Shown one piece after another: positions 1 to 5,070 of a stretch of 5,070 bases of DNA. The notes below the pieces were generated by a model, which was not told the DNA's origin, made no database searches, and saw only the letters and a program-made list of their open reading frames with translations. Position 1 is the stretch's first letter, and each line of letters starts with the position of its first letter. This stretch comes from Calditrichota bacterium (lineage in GTDB: Bacteria > Calditrichota > Calditrichia > Calditrichales > Calditrichaceae). A program made the translations under genes and the position numbers. The DNA is taken from contig JAJRSN010000353.1 of NCBI GenBank assembly GCA_024278715.1, positions 1 through 5,070 of the forward strand, given 5' to 3'.

Positions 1-1
1 C

Positions 2-1780
2 ACTTATCGCCTGGCGACCGATCATCCTCAAACCAGAATCGCCCTGCCCGAAGTTAGGCTGGGCATATTGCCCGGTTGGGGCGGTACGCAGCGACTGCCC
101 AAAGTTACGGGTTTGCGCAACGCTTTGGATACTATCTTGACGGGGAAAAACGTGAATGCGGCGCGAGCGTTAAAGTACGGCTTAATCGATAAGATTCTTA
201 CAGCAGAGTGGATGGAAGAGCAGGCTGTCGCTTTTGCCCGATCCGTGGTCAGTGGTAAGATCAAATTAAAAAGAAGGAAGAAATCGGGAAACAGGTTGGC
301 TGGGTTTTTATTAGAAGAAACCTCTGTCGGACGCTCTTTACTGTTTAAAAAAGCCCGGCAAAAGGTCGTACAAACAACGGGGGGGCATTATCCCGCTCCG
401 CTAAAAACCGTTGAAGTAATACAAAAGACGTACGCCATGCCGGTTGAAAAGGGTTTGCTCATCGAAGCTCAGGCGCTCGCCGAATTGATTTTAACGCCCG
501 AATCCCGGAATCTGGTCAGCCTGTTTATTCGGAGCGATCAAATCAAGAAAGAAATTAATAACGCCCTTCAAAAAAGCGGTTACCGTTCAATCAAAAAAAT
601 CGCCATTGCGGGCGCAGGGGAAAACTCCGGCGAAATTGCGCTGCTGCTCGCTAAAAAAGGATATTCCGTAAGATTGACGGATTCCGACGAAGAAAAGCTT
701 GCGCGGGCTTTTCAGCAAATAGGCAAGGGTTTGAACGATCTGCTTGGGAAAAGACGAATTAACGCTTATCAATACAAACAAATTTTGCATCGTATTTCCG
801 CGGCGCATGATTATTCGGGATTGTCCGGACAGGATTTAATCATCGAAAACGGCGAAGACAATTTGCAGGAAAAACAGCGGTTGCTGAAAGAGCTCGAGCG
901 GGCAATTACACCAGAGGCAATTTTGGCGTCCCACACCGGCGTTTTAAAAATCGAAAATTTGGGAGCGGTTCTGGAACAAAAAAACAGCTTTGTCGGAATA
1001 CGTTTCTTTAAACCCGCGTCCAGGCGTTTAATAGCGGAAATTACGGCGGGAGCGCAAACCGACGAAAAAGTTTTAAATTCCGTGGCAAAGCTCGTGCTTT
1101 CTCTGGGGAAAATTCCGATTATAACGGGCGACAATCCGGGATTTCTAGTCAATCGTTTACTCGCCTCTTATTTTGCGGAGGCGGCGGCTATGCTGCAGGA
1201 AGGAATATCCGTCGAAAAAATAGACCGGACAATGCTGACTTTTGGAATGGAAGCTGGTCCTTTTGCTTTGATTGATGAACTCGGCGCGGATGTTGTTAGC
1301 CGGATGCTTAAAAATTTAAAGAATGAACCGGACGCAAAGATTGCGGAAAGCGATCTTCTTGAGAAGATGACGGAAAAAGGTCTTTTGGGTAAAAAGGCGA
1401 AAAAAGGGTTTTATCGCTATTCGGGCAAAAAGAAAAAACCGGAACCCGGCTTAAAAGCGCTGGTAAAAAGCGCGGAAAACAATCAAATAAACGCGGAAAA
1501 AATACAACAACGTTTGATCTGTTTAATGGTTAACGAAGCCTCGCGCTGTCTTACGAACGGAGTTGCGGATTCCGCAAAAAAGGTAGATTTAAGCGCGGTT
1601 TTGGGCGCGGGATTTCCGCCTTTTTTAGGCGGACCCCTGAAATTTGCGGATAATATGGGATTGAAAAATATCATAACTCTGTTAAACGCCCTTCATAAAA
1701 AATATGGCGTGCGTTTTAAACCCGATGCTACCCTTTCGATGCTCGCGGACAGCGACAAAACGTTTTATGATTTTTCCTGA
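2..1780 (+). CDS. fadJ: FadJ/FadB-like multifunctional fatty acid oxidation protein (5' partial), with degenerate dehydrogenase active site
   Basis: This frame is open from the left edge, so the start is outside the window; a TTG at 68 is internal. About 592 residues are visible against roughly 714 in E. coli FadJ, so about 120 are missing. The family couples enoyl-CoA hydratase and 3-hydroxyacyl-CoA dehydrogenase in beta-oxidation, in the cytoplasm. Seen in order: the end of the crotonase domain (LPEVRLGILPGWGGTQRLP, with the catalytic Glu codon at 50-52; the other catalytic Glu lies off the edge); a FadJ-type linker; the NAD-binding domain from about 590; the dehydrogenase C-terminal domain (PGFLVNR, GPFALIDELG, KKGFYRY); and a second C-terminal repeat with GFPPFLGGP. 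The dehydrogenase domain is odd: the usual GxGxMGxGIA reads GAGENSGEIA (611-640), the SNTS serine is Gly (938-940) and the catalytic His of HFFNP is Arg (1001-1003). The Glu of the dyad and the Asn of PGFxVNR are kept. Family assignment is sure; dehydrogenase activity is doubtful. Confidence 0.93.
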   Translation, partial: TYRLATDHPQTRIALPEVRLGILPGWGGTQRLPKVTGLRNALDTILTGKNVNAARALKYGLIDKILTAEWMEEQAVAFARSVVSGKIKLKRRKKSGNRLAGFLLEETSVGRSLLFKKARQKVVQTTGGHYPAPLKTVEVIQKTYAMPVEKGLLIEAQALAELILTPESRNLVSLFIRSDQIKKEINNALQKSGYRSIKKIAIAGAGENSGEIALLLAKKGYSVRLTDSDEEKLARAFQQIGKGLNDLLGKRRINAYQYKQILHRISAAHDYSGLSGQDLIIENGEDNLQEKQRLLKELERAITPEAILASHTGVLKIENLGAVLEQKNSFVGIRFFKPASRRLIAEITAGAQTDEKVLNSVAKLVLSLGKIPIITGDNPGFLVNRLLASYFAEAAAMLQEGISVEKIDRTMLTFGMEAGPFALIDELGADVVSRMLKNLKNEPDAKIAESDLLEKMTEKGLLGKKAKKGFYRYSGKKKKPEPGLKALVKSAENNQINAEKIQQRLICLMVNEASRCLTNGVADSAKKVDLSAVLGAGFPPFLGGPLKFADNMGLKNIITLLNALHKKYGVRFKPDATLSMLADSDKTFYDFS

Positions 1781-1799
1781 AAATTTTATTTTCGGGAAA
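1773..1799 (+). terminator. Stem-loop overlapping the fadJ-like stop codon, possible weak terminator
   Basis: TTTCCTGAAAAT (1773-1784) pairs with ATTTTCGGGAAA (1788-1799) around a TTT loop, giving 12 base pairs with one T-G wobble. The stem contains the TGA stop at 1778-1780. No U-tract follows directly; T-rich runs come about 10-27 bases later (1810-1826). It may end part of the fadJ transcript or protect its 3' end, and need not separate fadJ from etfBA. Confidence 0.45.
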
Positions 1800-1865
1800 G
1801 TTAAATACATTGTTTTAATTTTTTTTGTAAATTACTGGCGTGATATTGTGCCGTTAAAGATAAAT

Positions 1866-1871
1866 AGGAGG
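1866..1871 (+). promoter_or_regulatory. Ribosome binding site of etfB, fixes a GTG start
   Basis: AGGAGG lies 5 bases before GTG at 1877. It is a near-perfect Shine-Dalgarno match, and the family N-terminus (MNIAVCVKQ) begins exactly at this GTG, so the non-ATG start is well supported. Confidence 0.85.
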
Positions 1872-1876
1872 TCACC

Positions 1877-2626
1877 GTGAATATTGCAGTATGCGTTAAA
1901 CAAACACCGGATACGGAAACCCGCATTAAGCTCACAGAAGATCAAAAGCGGGTTGATGAGAGCGATATTAATTTTATTTTGAATCCTTACGATGAATTTG
2001 CCGTTGAACAAGCCGTTCGTTTAAAAGAAGCGCACGGGGGAGAAGTCACAGTTATTTCATTGGGTCCGGATCGTGTAAAAACCGCCATTCGCACGGCGTT
2101 GGCAATGGGCGGAGATCGCGCTATTCATCTTAAAACCGAAAAGCATCCCGATGATCCGTTGGTTACGGCTAAGGCGTTGGCGTCGGTTCTTAAAGAGGGA
2201 AATTACGATTTGATTCTTCTTGGCAAACAAGCCATCGACGACGATCATAATCAAATACCGTCGATTCTGGGCGCGCTGTTGGATATTCCCGCCGTCACGG
2301 TTGTGATAAAATTAGAGGTCGATGGAAATAATTTGACCGCGGAGCGCGAAATAGACGGCGGACATGAAATTCTAAAATTTTCCATGCCAGCCATTATCGG
2401 CGCCCAGCGCGGTTTGAACGAACCCCGTTACCCTTCTTTAAAAGGAATTATGCGCGCCAAAAAAATTCAAATCGAAGAACGCGAAGTTGCGCTTGAACCC
2501 GAACAGCTAAAAGTCGAATTATTGCAATACCCGCCGCCCAAAAACCCGGGAAAAATTGTGGGCGACAGCGCCGAGGCAGTGCCCGAACTGCTGCGTCTTT
2601 TACACGAAGAAGCCAAAGTGCTTTAA
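1877..2626 (+). CDS. etfB: Electron transfer flavoprotein subunit beta
   Basis: EtfB pairs with EtfA to form the cytoplasmic FAD- and AMP-containing heterodimer that takes electrons from acyl-CoA dehydrogenases and passes them to ETF-quinone oxidoreductase. The 249-residue product has normal length and starts with the typical MNIAVCVKQTPDTE. GKQAIDDDHNQ (116-126) is the nucleotide-binding segment, and NEPRYPSLKGIMRAKK (181-196) is the ETF-beta signature; Leu188 in it matches the leucine of the recognition loop that docks on dehydrogenases. The DDDxNQ form resembles ordinary (Group 1, mitochondrial-like) ETFs rather than electron-bifurcating ones, which is an inference from motif memory. The start is GTG with a strong ribosome site. 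The gene lies 96 bases after fadJ and 47 before etfA, and is likely co-transcribed with etfA. Confidence 0.97.
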   Translation: MNIAVCVKQTPDTETRIKLTEDQKRVDESDINFILNPYDEFAVEQAVRLKEAHGGEVTVISLGPDRVKTAIRTALAMGGDRAIHLKTEKHPDDPLVTAKALASVLKEGNYDLILLGKQAIDDDHNQIPSILGALLDIPAVTVVIKLEVDGNNLTAEREIDGGHEILKFSMPAIIGAQRGLNEPRYPSLKGIMRAKKIQIEEREVALEPEQLKVELLQYPPPKNPGKIVGDSAEAVPELLRLLHEEAKVL

Positions 2627-2660
2627 AGGGTGTGTAAAACAGGAATATTGGAATTAAGGC

Positions 2661-2666
2661 AGGAGA
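2661..2666 (+). promoter_or_regulatory. Ribosome binding site of etfA
   Basis: AGGAGA lies 7 bases before ATG at 2674, in the 47-base etfB-etfA gap. No hairpin or obvious promoter is seen in the gap, consistent with one etfBA transcript. Confidence 0.7.
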
Positions 2667-2673
2667 AAATAAG

Positions 2674-3627
2674 ATGAAAGTTTTGATATACGGCGAACAT
2701 CGGGACGGTCAAATTCGAAAAATTACTTTTGAGAATATAACGCTGACCAGATCCCTGAATGCGCCTTTTGAAGTGGTTTTTATCGGAGCGGATATTCCCG
2801 ATGCAGGAGAGCAGCTATCCAGGTACGGCGCAGAACAGGTGACTTTAGTAAAGGGCTCCGGTCTGGAAAAATACAGCCCAGACGGATATGCCAAAATATT
2901 GGCGCAACTGGTTCAAAAACATGAAGCGGATGTTTTGTTGATGGGAGCGACCGCCACAGGCAAAGATCTGGCGCCGCGCGTTTCGGCGATTCTTAACGCG
3001 CCCCTTGCCACCGACTGCACAAAAGTCGAGCTCGACGGCGATCAACTGCGCCTGATCCGTCCCATGTACGCGGGAAAGGTTCTGGCAAATGTCTCTTTGA
3101 ATTCCGGAATTAAAATCGTCACGGTGCGTCCCAATGTTTATTCTGCGCATGAAAATCCGGCTGATGCCGAAGTCCGCGAAGAAACCGTTGAAGTTCCGGA
3201 TTTAAAAACGGTGGTTAAAGAGATTATCAGCGGAGCAAAGGGTAAGCTGGATGTAACGGAAGCGGATATTATCGTTTCGGGCGGACGGGGGATGAAGGGA
3301 CCAGAAAACTGGCATTTGATCGAAGAGCTGGCGGAATTGTTAGGCGCGGCTACGGGGGCTTCGAGGGCTGCTGTGGACGCCGGATGGCGACCGCACGACG
3401 AGCAAGTGGGTCAAACCGGTAAAACGGTGTCGCCGACGCTTTACGTCGCCGTGGGCATCTCAGGGGCTATTCAGCATCTGGCGGGGATGTCTTCTTCCAA
3501 ATATATTGTCGCCATCAATAAAGATCCCGAAGCGCCCATTTTCAAAGTTGCCGATTACGGTATTGTGGCGGACTTGTTTGAGGTAGTTCCGAAAATGATT
3601 GAAGAATTAAAAAAGATGAAAAATTAA
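2674..3627 (+). CDS. etfA: Electron transfer flavoprotein subunit alpha
   Basis: EtfA carries the FAD that shuttles electrons from acyl-CoA dehydrogenases to the quinone pool; it works as a heterodimer with the EtfB encoded just upstream. The 317 residues match the family length. The N-terminal half (about 1-185) is the ETF alpha/beta-type fold. The C-terminal FAD domain (about 195-317) has GASRAAVDAGW (228-238), VGQTGK (245-250) and the ETF-alpha signature ending GISGAIQHLAGM (261-272), followed by AINKDPEAPIF. Residues matching the human FAD contacts are all present: Ser230, Arg231, Gln247, Thr248 and His268 correspond to 248, 249, 265, 266 and 286. The start is ATG with AGGAGA upstream. 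The gene closes the etfBA unit and is followed by a terminator hairpin. The protein looks fully functional, in contrast to the neighbouring FadJ dehydrogenase domain. Confidence 0.98.
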   Translation: MKVLIYGEHRDGQIRKITFENITLTRSLNAPFEVVFIGADIPDAGEQLSRYGAEQVTLVKGSGLEKYSPDGYAKILAQLVQKHEADVLLMGATATGKDLAPRVSAILNAPLATDCTKVELDGDQLRLIRPMYAGKVLANVSLNSGIKIVTVRPNVYSAHENPADAEVREETVEVPDLKTVVKEIISGAKGKLDVTEADIIVSGGRGMKGPENWHLIEELAELLGAATGASRAAVDAGWRPHDEQVGQTGKTVSPTLYVAVGISGAIQHLAGMSSSKYIVAINKDPEAPIFKVADYGIVADLFEVVPKMIEELKKMKN

Positions 3628-3640
3628 TTTTTAAATCAAA

Positions 3641-3681
3641 AGGGGCGTCCCATCAAAAAATGACCGGACGCCTCTGCTTTT
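3641..3681. terminator. Bidirectional terminator between convergent etfA and the hypothetical gene
   Basis: AGGGGCGTCC (3641-3650) pairs with GGACGCCTCT (3666-3675) over 10 base pairs with one G-U wobble and a 15-base loop. A TTTT run (3678-3681) follows on the + strand, and on the - strand the stem is followed by TTTGATTT. It lies between the etfA stop (3625-3627) and the stop of the opposing gene (3684-3686), so it can serve both transcripts. Confidence 0.8.
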
Positions 3682-3683
3682 AT

Positions 3684-4262
3684 CTACAGATTTAATTTAA
3701 TTTCACTGCAAATTACAAAATCGTTCAAATCACTTCTTTTGATGTTCATATAAAGATTTACCACGCCTTCAAAATTGCCGGAAACAATACCTTTGGCGCG
3801 AAAAATATAATCGTGTAACGGGGCGTACGATTCAAGTCCTTTTGCATCCTTTTCAACCAATTCGTTGGGGAAATAATCAACCAATTTTACGCCTTCGGGA
3901 AGGTTGTTCAGCATCTCTTTAAATTGAGAAGCATAGTCTTTTTCAAAAATCTCCGCCGCAAAAGAAAACTCGGCGCTTTTAATACGTTTAATCGATTTGA
4001 TTTCGTATCCCGTGACCTTGGTGTAAAGCGCAATCGCTTCTTTAAAAGGTTCTATCAGTTCGTCTTCAAGACAAAGATGAACATAGTTTTCCAACTCAAA
4101 AAGTTCTTTTACAAATTCCTTTAAAGTCTCGCGCCGGATATTCGTTTTGCGATGGAAAAAATATGTGGCGTCCGGTTTACGACAGGCTAAAAAACCCAAT
4201 AAGAACCCCTTGATTAACATAAAAGGACCTTCGACAACGATTTCTGAAAATGATTTGCCCAT
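3684..4262 (-). CDS. Hypothetical protein, 192 aa
   Basis: I do not recognise this protein. It has an ATG start preceded by a very good ribosome site and a TAG stop, so it is very likely a real gene. It is predicted cytoplasmic: there is no signal peptide, and the hydrophobic stretch FMLIKGFLLGFLAC (14-27) is broken by Lys18 and too short and amphipathic to be called a membrane helix with confidence. Residues 45-80 (RETLKEFVKELFELENYVHLCLED, in part) are a charged helix-rich segment. Residues 95-175 alternate predicted strands and helices (SAEFSFAAEIFEKDYASQF, then LPEGVKLVDYFP), suggesting an alpha/beta fold. It contains three cysteines (27, 64, 185) in no metal-binding arrangement. It is convergent with etfA and divergent from the DUF1573 gene, so context gives no clear role. 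Confidence 0.85.
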   Translation of the reverse strand: MGKSFSEIVVEGPFMLIKGFLLGFLACRKPDATYFFHRKTNIRRETLKEFVKELFELENYVHLCLEDELIEPFKEAIALYTKVTGYEIKSIKRIKSAEFSFAAEIFEKDYASQFKEMLNNLPEGVKLVDYFPNELVEKDAKGLESYAPLHDYIFRAKGIVSGNFEGVVNLYMNIKRSDLNDFVICSEIKLNL

Positions 4263-4265
4263 TTT

Positions 4266-4271
4266 ACCTCC
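4266..4271 (-). promoter_or_regulatory. Ribosome binding site of the hypothetical gene
   Basis: On the - strand GGAGGT is followed by AAA and then the ATG at 4262. This strong match supports the chosen start and the reality of the gene. Confidence 0.8.
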
Positions 4272-4434
4272 ATGATTTCTTGGTTTTAATATAAAATAAA
4301 AAGGAATTGATTAAATACAAACTCTTTTTGTTTCAATATTATCGATTTGATTGTGAAAATGTTGAATGAAAAACGCATGTTTTTTTATCTCGGTATTTTC
4401 CCCCTTGAAATTCCCTCGGTTCTTGCAATTAAAC

Positions 4435-4449
4435 ATTAATCGGATTAAT
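4435..4449. repeat. 15-bp palindrome upstream of the DUF1573 gene, candidate operator
   Basis: ATTAATC-G-GATTAAT is a perfect inverted repeat with 7-base arms and a 1-base centre, 48 bases before the ATG at 4498. Its size and position would suit a dimeric repressor or activator. The surroundings are AT-rich, so chance is possible, and no regulator gene is in the window. Confidence 0.35.
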
Positions 4450-4497
4450 TTACAAAAAAATCCGAATATCATTTTTTTAACGCTCGAGAGGTGTTAT

Positions 4498-4902
4498 ATG
4501 AAACGGGTAATTAGTTTTTTGGGAACATTGTTTTTGATACTTTATCTGTCCCAACCGTTAGCCGCTCAGGATTCAACGCAGGTCAAAGGTCCGCTGATCC
4601 ATTTTTCCGAAATGACAAAGGATTTCGGGAATGTTAGCGGCGATACGATTTTGACGCATATTTTTGCTTTCAGGAATATCGGGTCGGATACGCTTCACAT
4701 TTCCCGATTAAAAAGCGGCTGAGGCTGCACGGCTGCGCTTCTGAGTTCAGAAGTTATTGCTCCGGGGAAGGGCGGAGAAATTAAAGCCACTTTCAACACA
4801 AAAGGTCGCAAAGGTGTCTTCCAAAAGAGCATTAAAGTCTATTCCGACGACGTTAAGCATCCTGTGGTTACTTTGTTCATTAAGGGAAAAATAATCAGAT
4901 AA
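4498..4902 (+). CDS. Exported DUF1573-family protein with in-frame TGA at a conserved Cys: candidate selenoprotein
   Basis: DUF1573 proteins are small, mostly exported Ig-like (ASH-type) domains of unknown function with a conserved SCGCT motif. The ATG at 4498 has GAGAGGTG just upstream and opens a signal peptide (KR, hydrophobic 4-18, likely cleavage after LAA at residue 23). The domain follows: IHFSEMTKDFGNVSGDT, HIFAFRNIGSDTLHISRL, then SG-*-GCTAA, VIAPGKGGEIKATFNTKGR, SIKVYSDD and HPVVTLFIKGKI, ending at TAA 4900-4902. The TGA at 4720-4722 is codon 75 and falls on the first Cys of CGC; Cys77 is the only other cysteine. Read through, the product is 134 residues, normal for a single-domain member; stopped at TGA it would be 74 residues and lose half the fold. 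No other stop or frameshift interrupts the second half. Selenocysteine insertion is favoured; a recent nonsense mutation or a base error for TGC/TGT is the alternative. Neighbours give no functional clue. Confidence 0.72.
4720..4722 (+). other. In-frame TGA, proposed selenocysteine codon (Sec75)
   Basis: The codons around it read AAA AGC GGC TGA GGC TGC ACG GCT, i.e. K-S-G-U-G-C-T-A, against the family's S-C-G-C-T-A. The stop sits exactly on a conserved, potentially redox-active Cys, which is the classic signature of a Sec/Cys exchange. A random nonsense mutation would hit this position rarely. Selenocysteine use also needs selA, selB, selC and selD elsewhere in the genome; none is in the window. 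Confidence 0.62.
4730..4764 (+). promoter_or_regulatory. Putative bacterial SECIS stem-loop just after the TGA
   Basis: CUUCUG (4738-4743) pairs perfectly with CAGAAG (4748-4753) around the loop AGUU (4744-4747). The loop begins 21 bases after the TGA, within the usual range for bacterial SECIS (roughly 16-37), and has a G in its first two positions followed by U, like the GU that SelB contacts in the E. coli fdhF element. A weak lower stem is possible: GC 4735-4736 with GC 4759-4760, and CGG 4730-4732 with CCG 4762-4764. The bulged U of the E. coli element is not obvious. The hairpin lies within codons for LLSSE, so it is both coding and, as proposed, a recoding signal. Confidence 0.55.
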
Positions 4903-4972
4903 AAAGACCTTCTGCTTTTATCCATTAAATAAGTATTGTCTTATTCTTTTTTAATTTAAAGCGGGTCTTTTT
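4901..4972. terminator. Long symmetrical stem-loop terminator after the DUF1573 gene
   Basis: AAAAAGACC (4901-4909) pairs with GGTCTTTTT (4964-4972), beginning inside the TAA stop codon. Inside it GCTTT (4914-4918) pairs with AAAGC (4958-4962), and an inner hairpin AATAAG (4928-4933)/CTTATT (4940-4945) closes a 6-base loop. Because the arms are A-run/T-run, both strands end in a U-tract, so it could terminate transcription from either side. That it sits after 4902 and not after the TGA at 4722 supports 4902 as the true gene end. Confidence 0.75.
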
Positions 4973-5070
4973 ATGGCGGGAACAATTGCCGCTTGCTCTG
5001 CTTTATTGCCTTAATTCGGCGGGGGTTAAATTTGTTCCAGCCAAAGAACAAAAAAACTCCAAATCAAAAA
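4973..5070. other. Unresolved right edge, possible start or end of a neighbouring gene
   Basis: Nothing here can be assigned. On the + strand GGGGG (5021-5025) stands 6 bases before a TTG at 5032 that stays open to the edge (MFQPKNKKTPNQK), which would be a new gene with a non-ATG start. On the - strand two frames are open from the edge and end at 5026 and 5003; the latter (ending LTPAELRQ) could be the tail of a convergent gene sharing the terminator at 4901-4972. The fragments are too short to choose. Confidence 0.2.

Larger units (their letters stand above)
4263..4497. promoter_or_regulatory. AT-rich divergent intergenic region with presumed promoters
   Basis: These 235 bases separate two divergently transcribed genes, so promoters on both strands are expected. 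No box is convincing. On the - strand TTGAAA (4336-4331) and TTTAAT (4315-4310) are spaced by 15 bases, shorter than ideal for a sigma-70 promoter. On the + strand TTGCAA (around 4420) has only a poor -10 match 17 bases later. A palindrome at 4435-4449 is listed separately. The sequence TCGGATT (4440-4446) can also pair with AATCCGA (4459-4465) in the RNA leader of the downstream gene. No coding sequence is credible here. Confidence 0.45.

Noticed and set aside
811..1152. Minus-strand open frames opposite the fadJ-like gene and etf genes (for example 811-1152 and 2845-3150)
   Set aside because: They lie wholly within strongly conserved genes, have no ribosome site noted and show no family resemblance; they are shadow frames.
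1778..1780. TGA stop of the fadJ-like gene as a second selenocysteine codon, since a hairpin lies on it
   Set aside because: The family's C-terminus ends here, the frame closes again after a few codons, and the hairpin contains the TGA instead of following it.
68..1780. TTG at 68 as the real start of the fadJ-like gene
   Set aside because: The frame upstream to position 2 encodes conserved crotonase sequence including a catalytic Glu, so the gene clearly begins before the window.
4366..4497. Earlier ATG at 4366 as the start of the DUF1573 gene
   Set aside because: The ATG at 4498 has a ribosome site and opens a clear signal peptide; the extra 44 residues look like translated AT-rich intergenic DNA.
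3673..4922. The 12-mer TCTGCTTTTATC occurring at both 3673-3684 and 4911-4922, near both terminators
   Set aside because: One repeated 12-mer in about 5 kb of moderately AT-rich DNA is expected by chance.
1..5070. CRISPR array, insertion sequence, tRNA or rRNA
   Set aside because: No spaced direct repeats, transposase-like protein, cloverleaf or ribosomal RNA sequence was recognised on either strand.

Overview
The window is a bacterial chromosomal segment of ordinary housekeeping character with one striking anomaly. Base composition is moderate, with AT-rich intergenic stretches, strong AGGAGG-type ribosome binding sites and tight gene packing. A FadJ-type beta-oxidation protein sits next to a Group-1-like ETF pair and an exported DUF1573 protein. 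This mix fits a respiring, fatty-acid-oxidising bacterium, perhaps of the Fibrobacterota-Chlorobiota-Bacteroidota/Calditrichota sphere where DUF1573 proteins are common. That placement is a guess from gene content, not a determination.

Layout. Positions 2-1780 (+) hold the C-terminal ~592 residues of a FadJ/FadB-like multifunctional beta-oxidation protein whose start lies off the left edge. A hairpin overlaps its stop codon. Then come etfB (1877-2626) and etfA (2674-3627), the two subunits of electron transfer flavoprotein, which would carry electrons from acyl-CoA dehydrogenases. A hairpin at 3641-3681 serves as a shared terminator between etfA and a convergent hypothetical gene (3684-4262, -). 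A divergent AT-rich intergenic region (4263-4497) follows. Then a small exported DUF1573-family protein (4498-4902, +) is interrupted in frame by a TGA exactly where the family has the first cysteine of its CGC motif. A long stem-loop terminator follows, and the last ~100 bases are unresolved.

Two observations stand out. First, the DUF1573 gene looks like a selenoprotein gene. The TGA (4720-4722) replaces a conserved Cys, the family match continues without another stop to a normal C-terminus, and a perfect 6-bp stem with an AGUU loop starts 15 nt after the TGA, where a bacterial SECIS is expected. The predicted product carries a Sec-Gly-Cys motif outside the cytoplasm. A simple nonsense mutation or base error remains the main alternative. 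Second, the 3-hydroxyacyl-CoA dehydrogenase domain of the FadJ-like protein lacks the catalytic His (Arg instead), the active-site Ser (Gly instead) and part of the NAD-binding glycine motif, although the reading frame and the other domains are intact. It may be a partial pseudoenzyme.

Functionally, the FadJ-like protein and EtfAB belong to fatty acid beta-oxidation and its electron outlet. The DUF1573 and hypothetical genes have no evident link to them.
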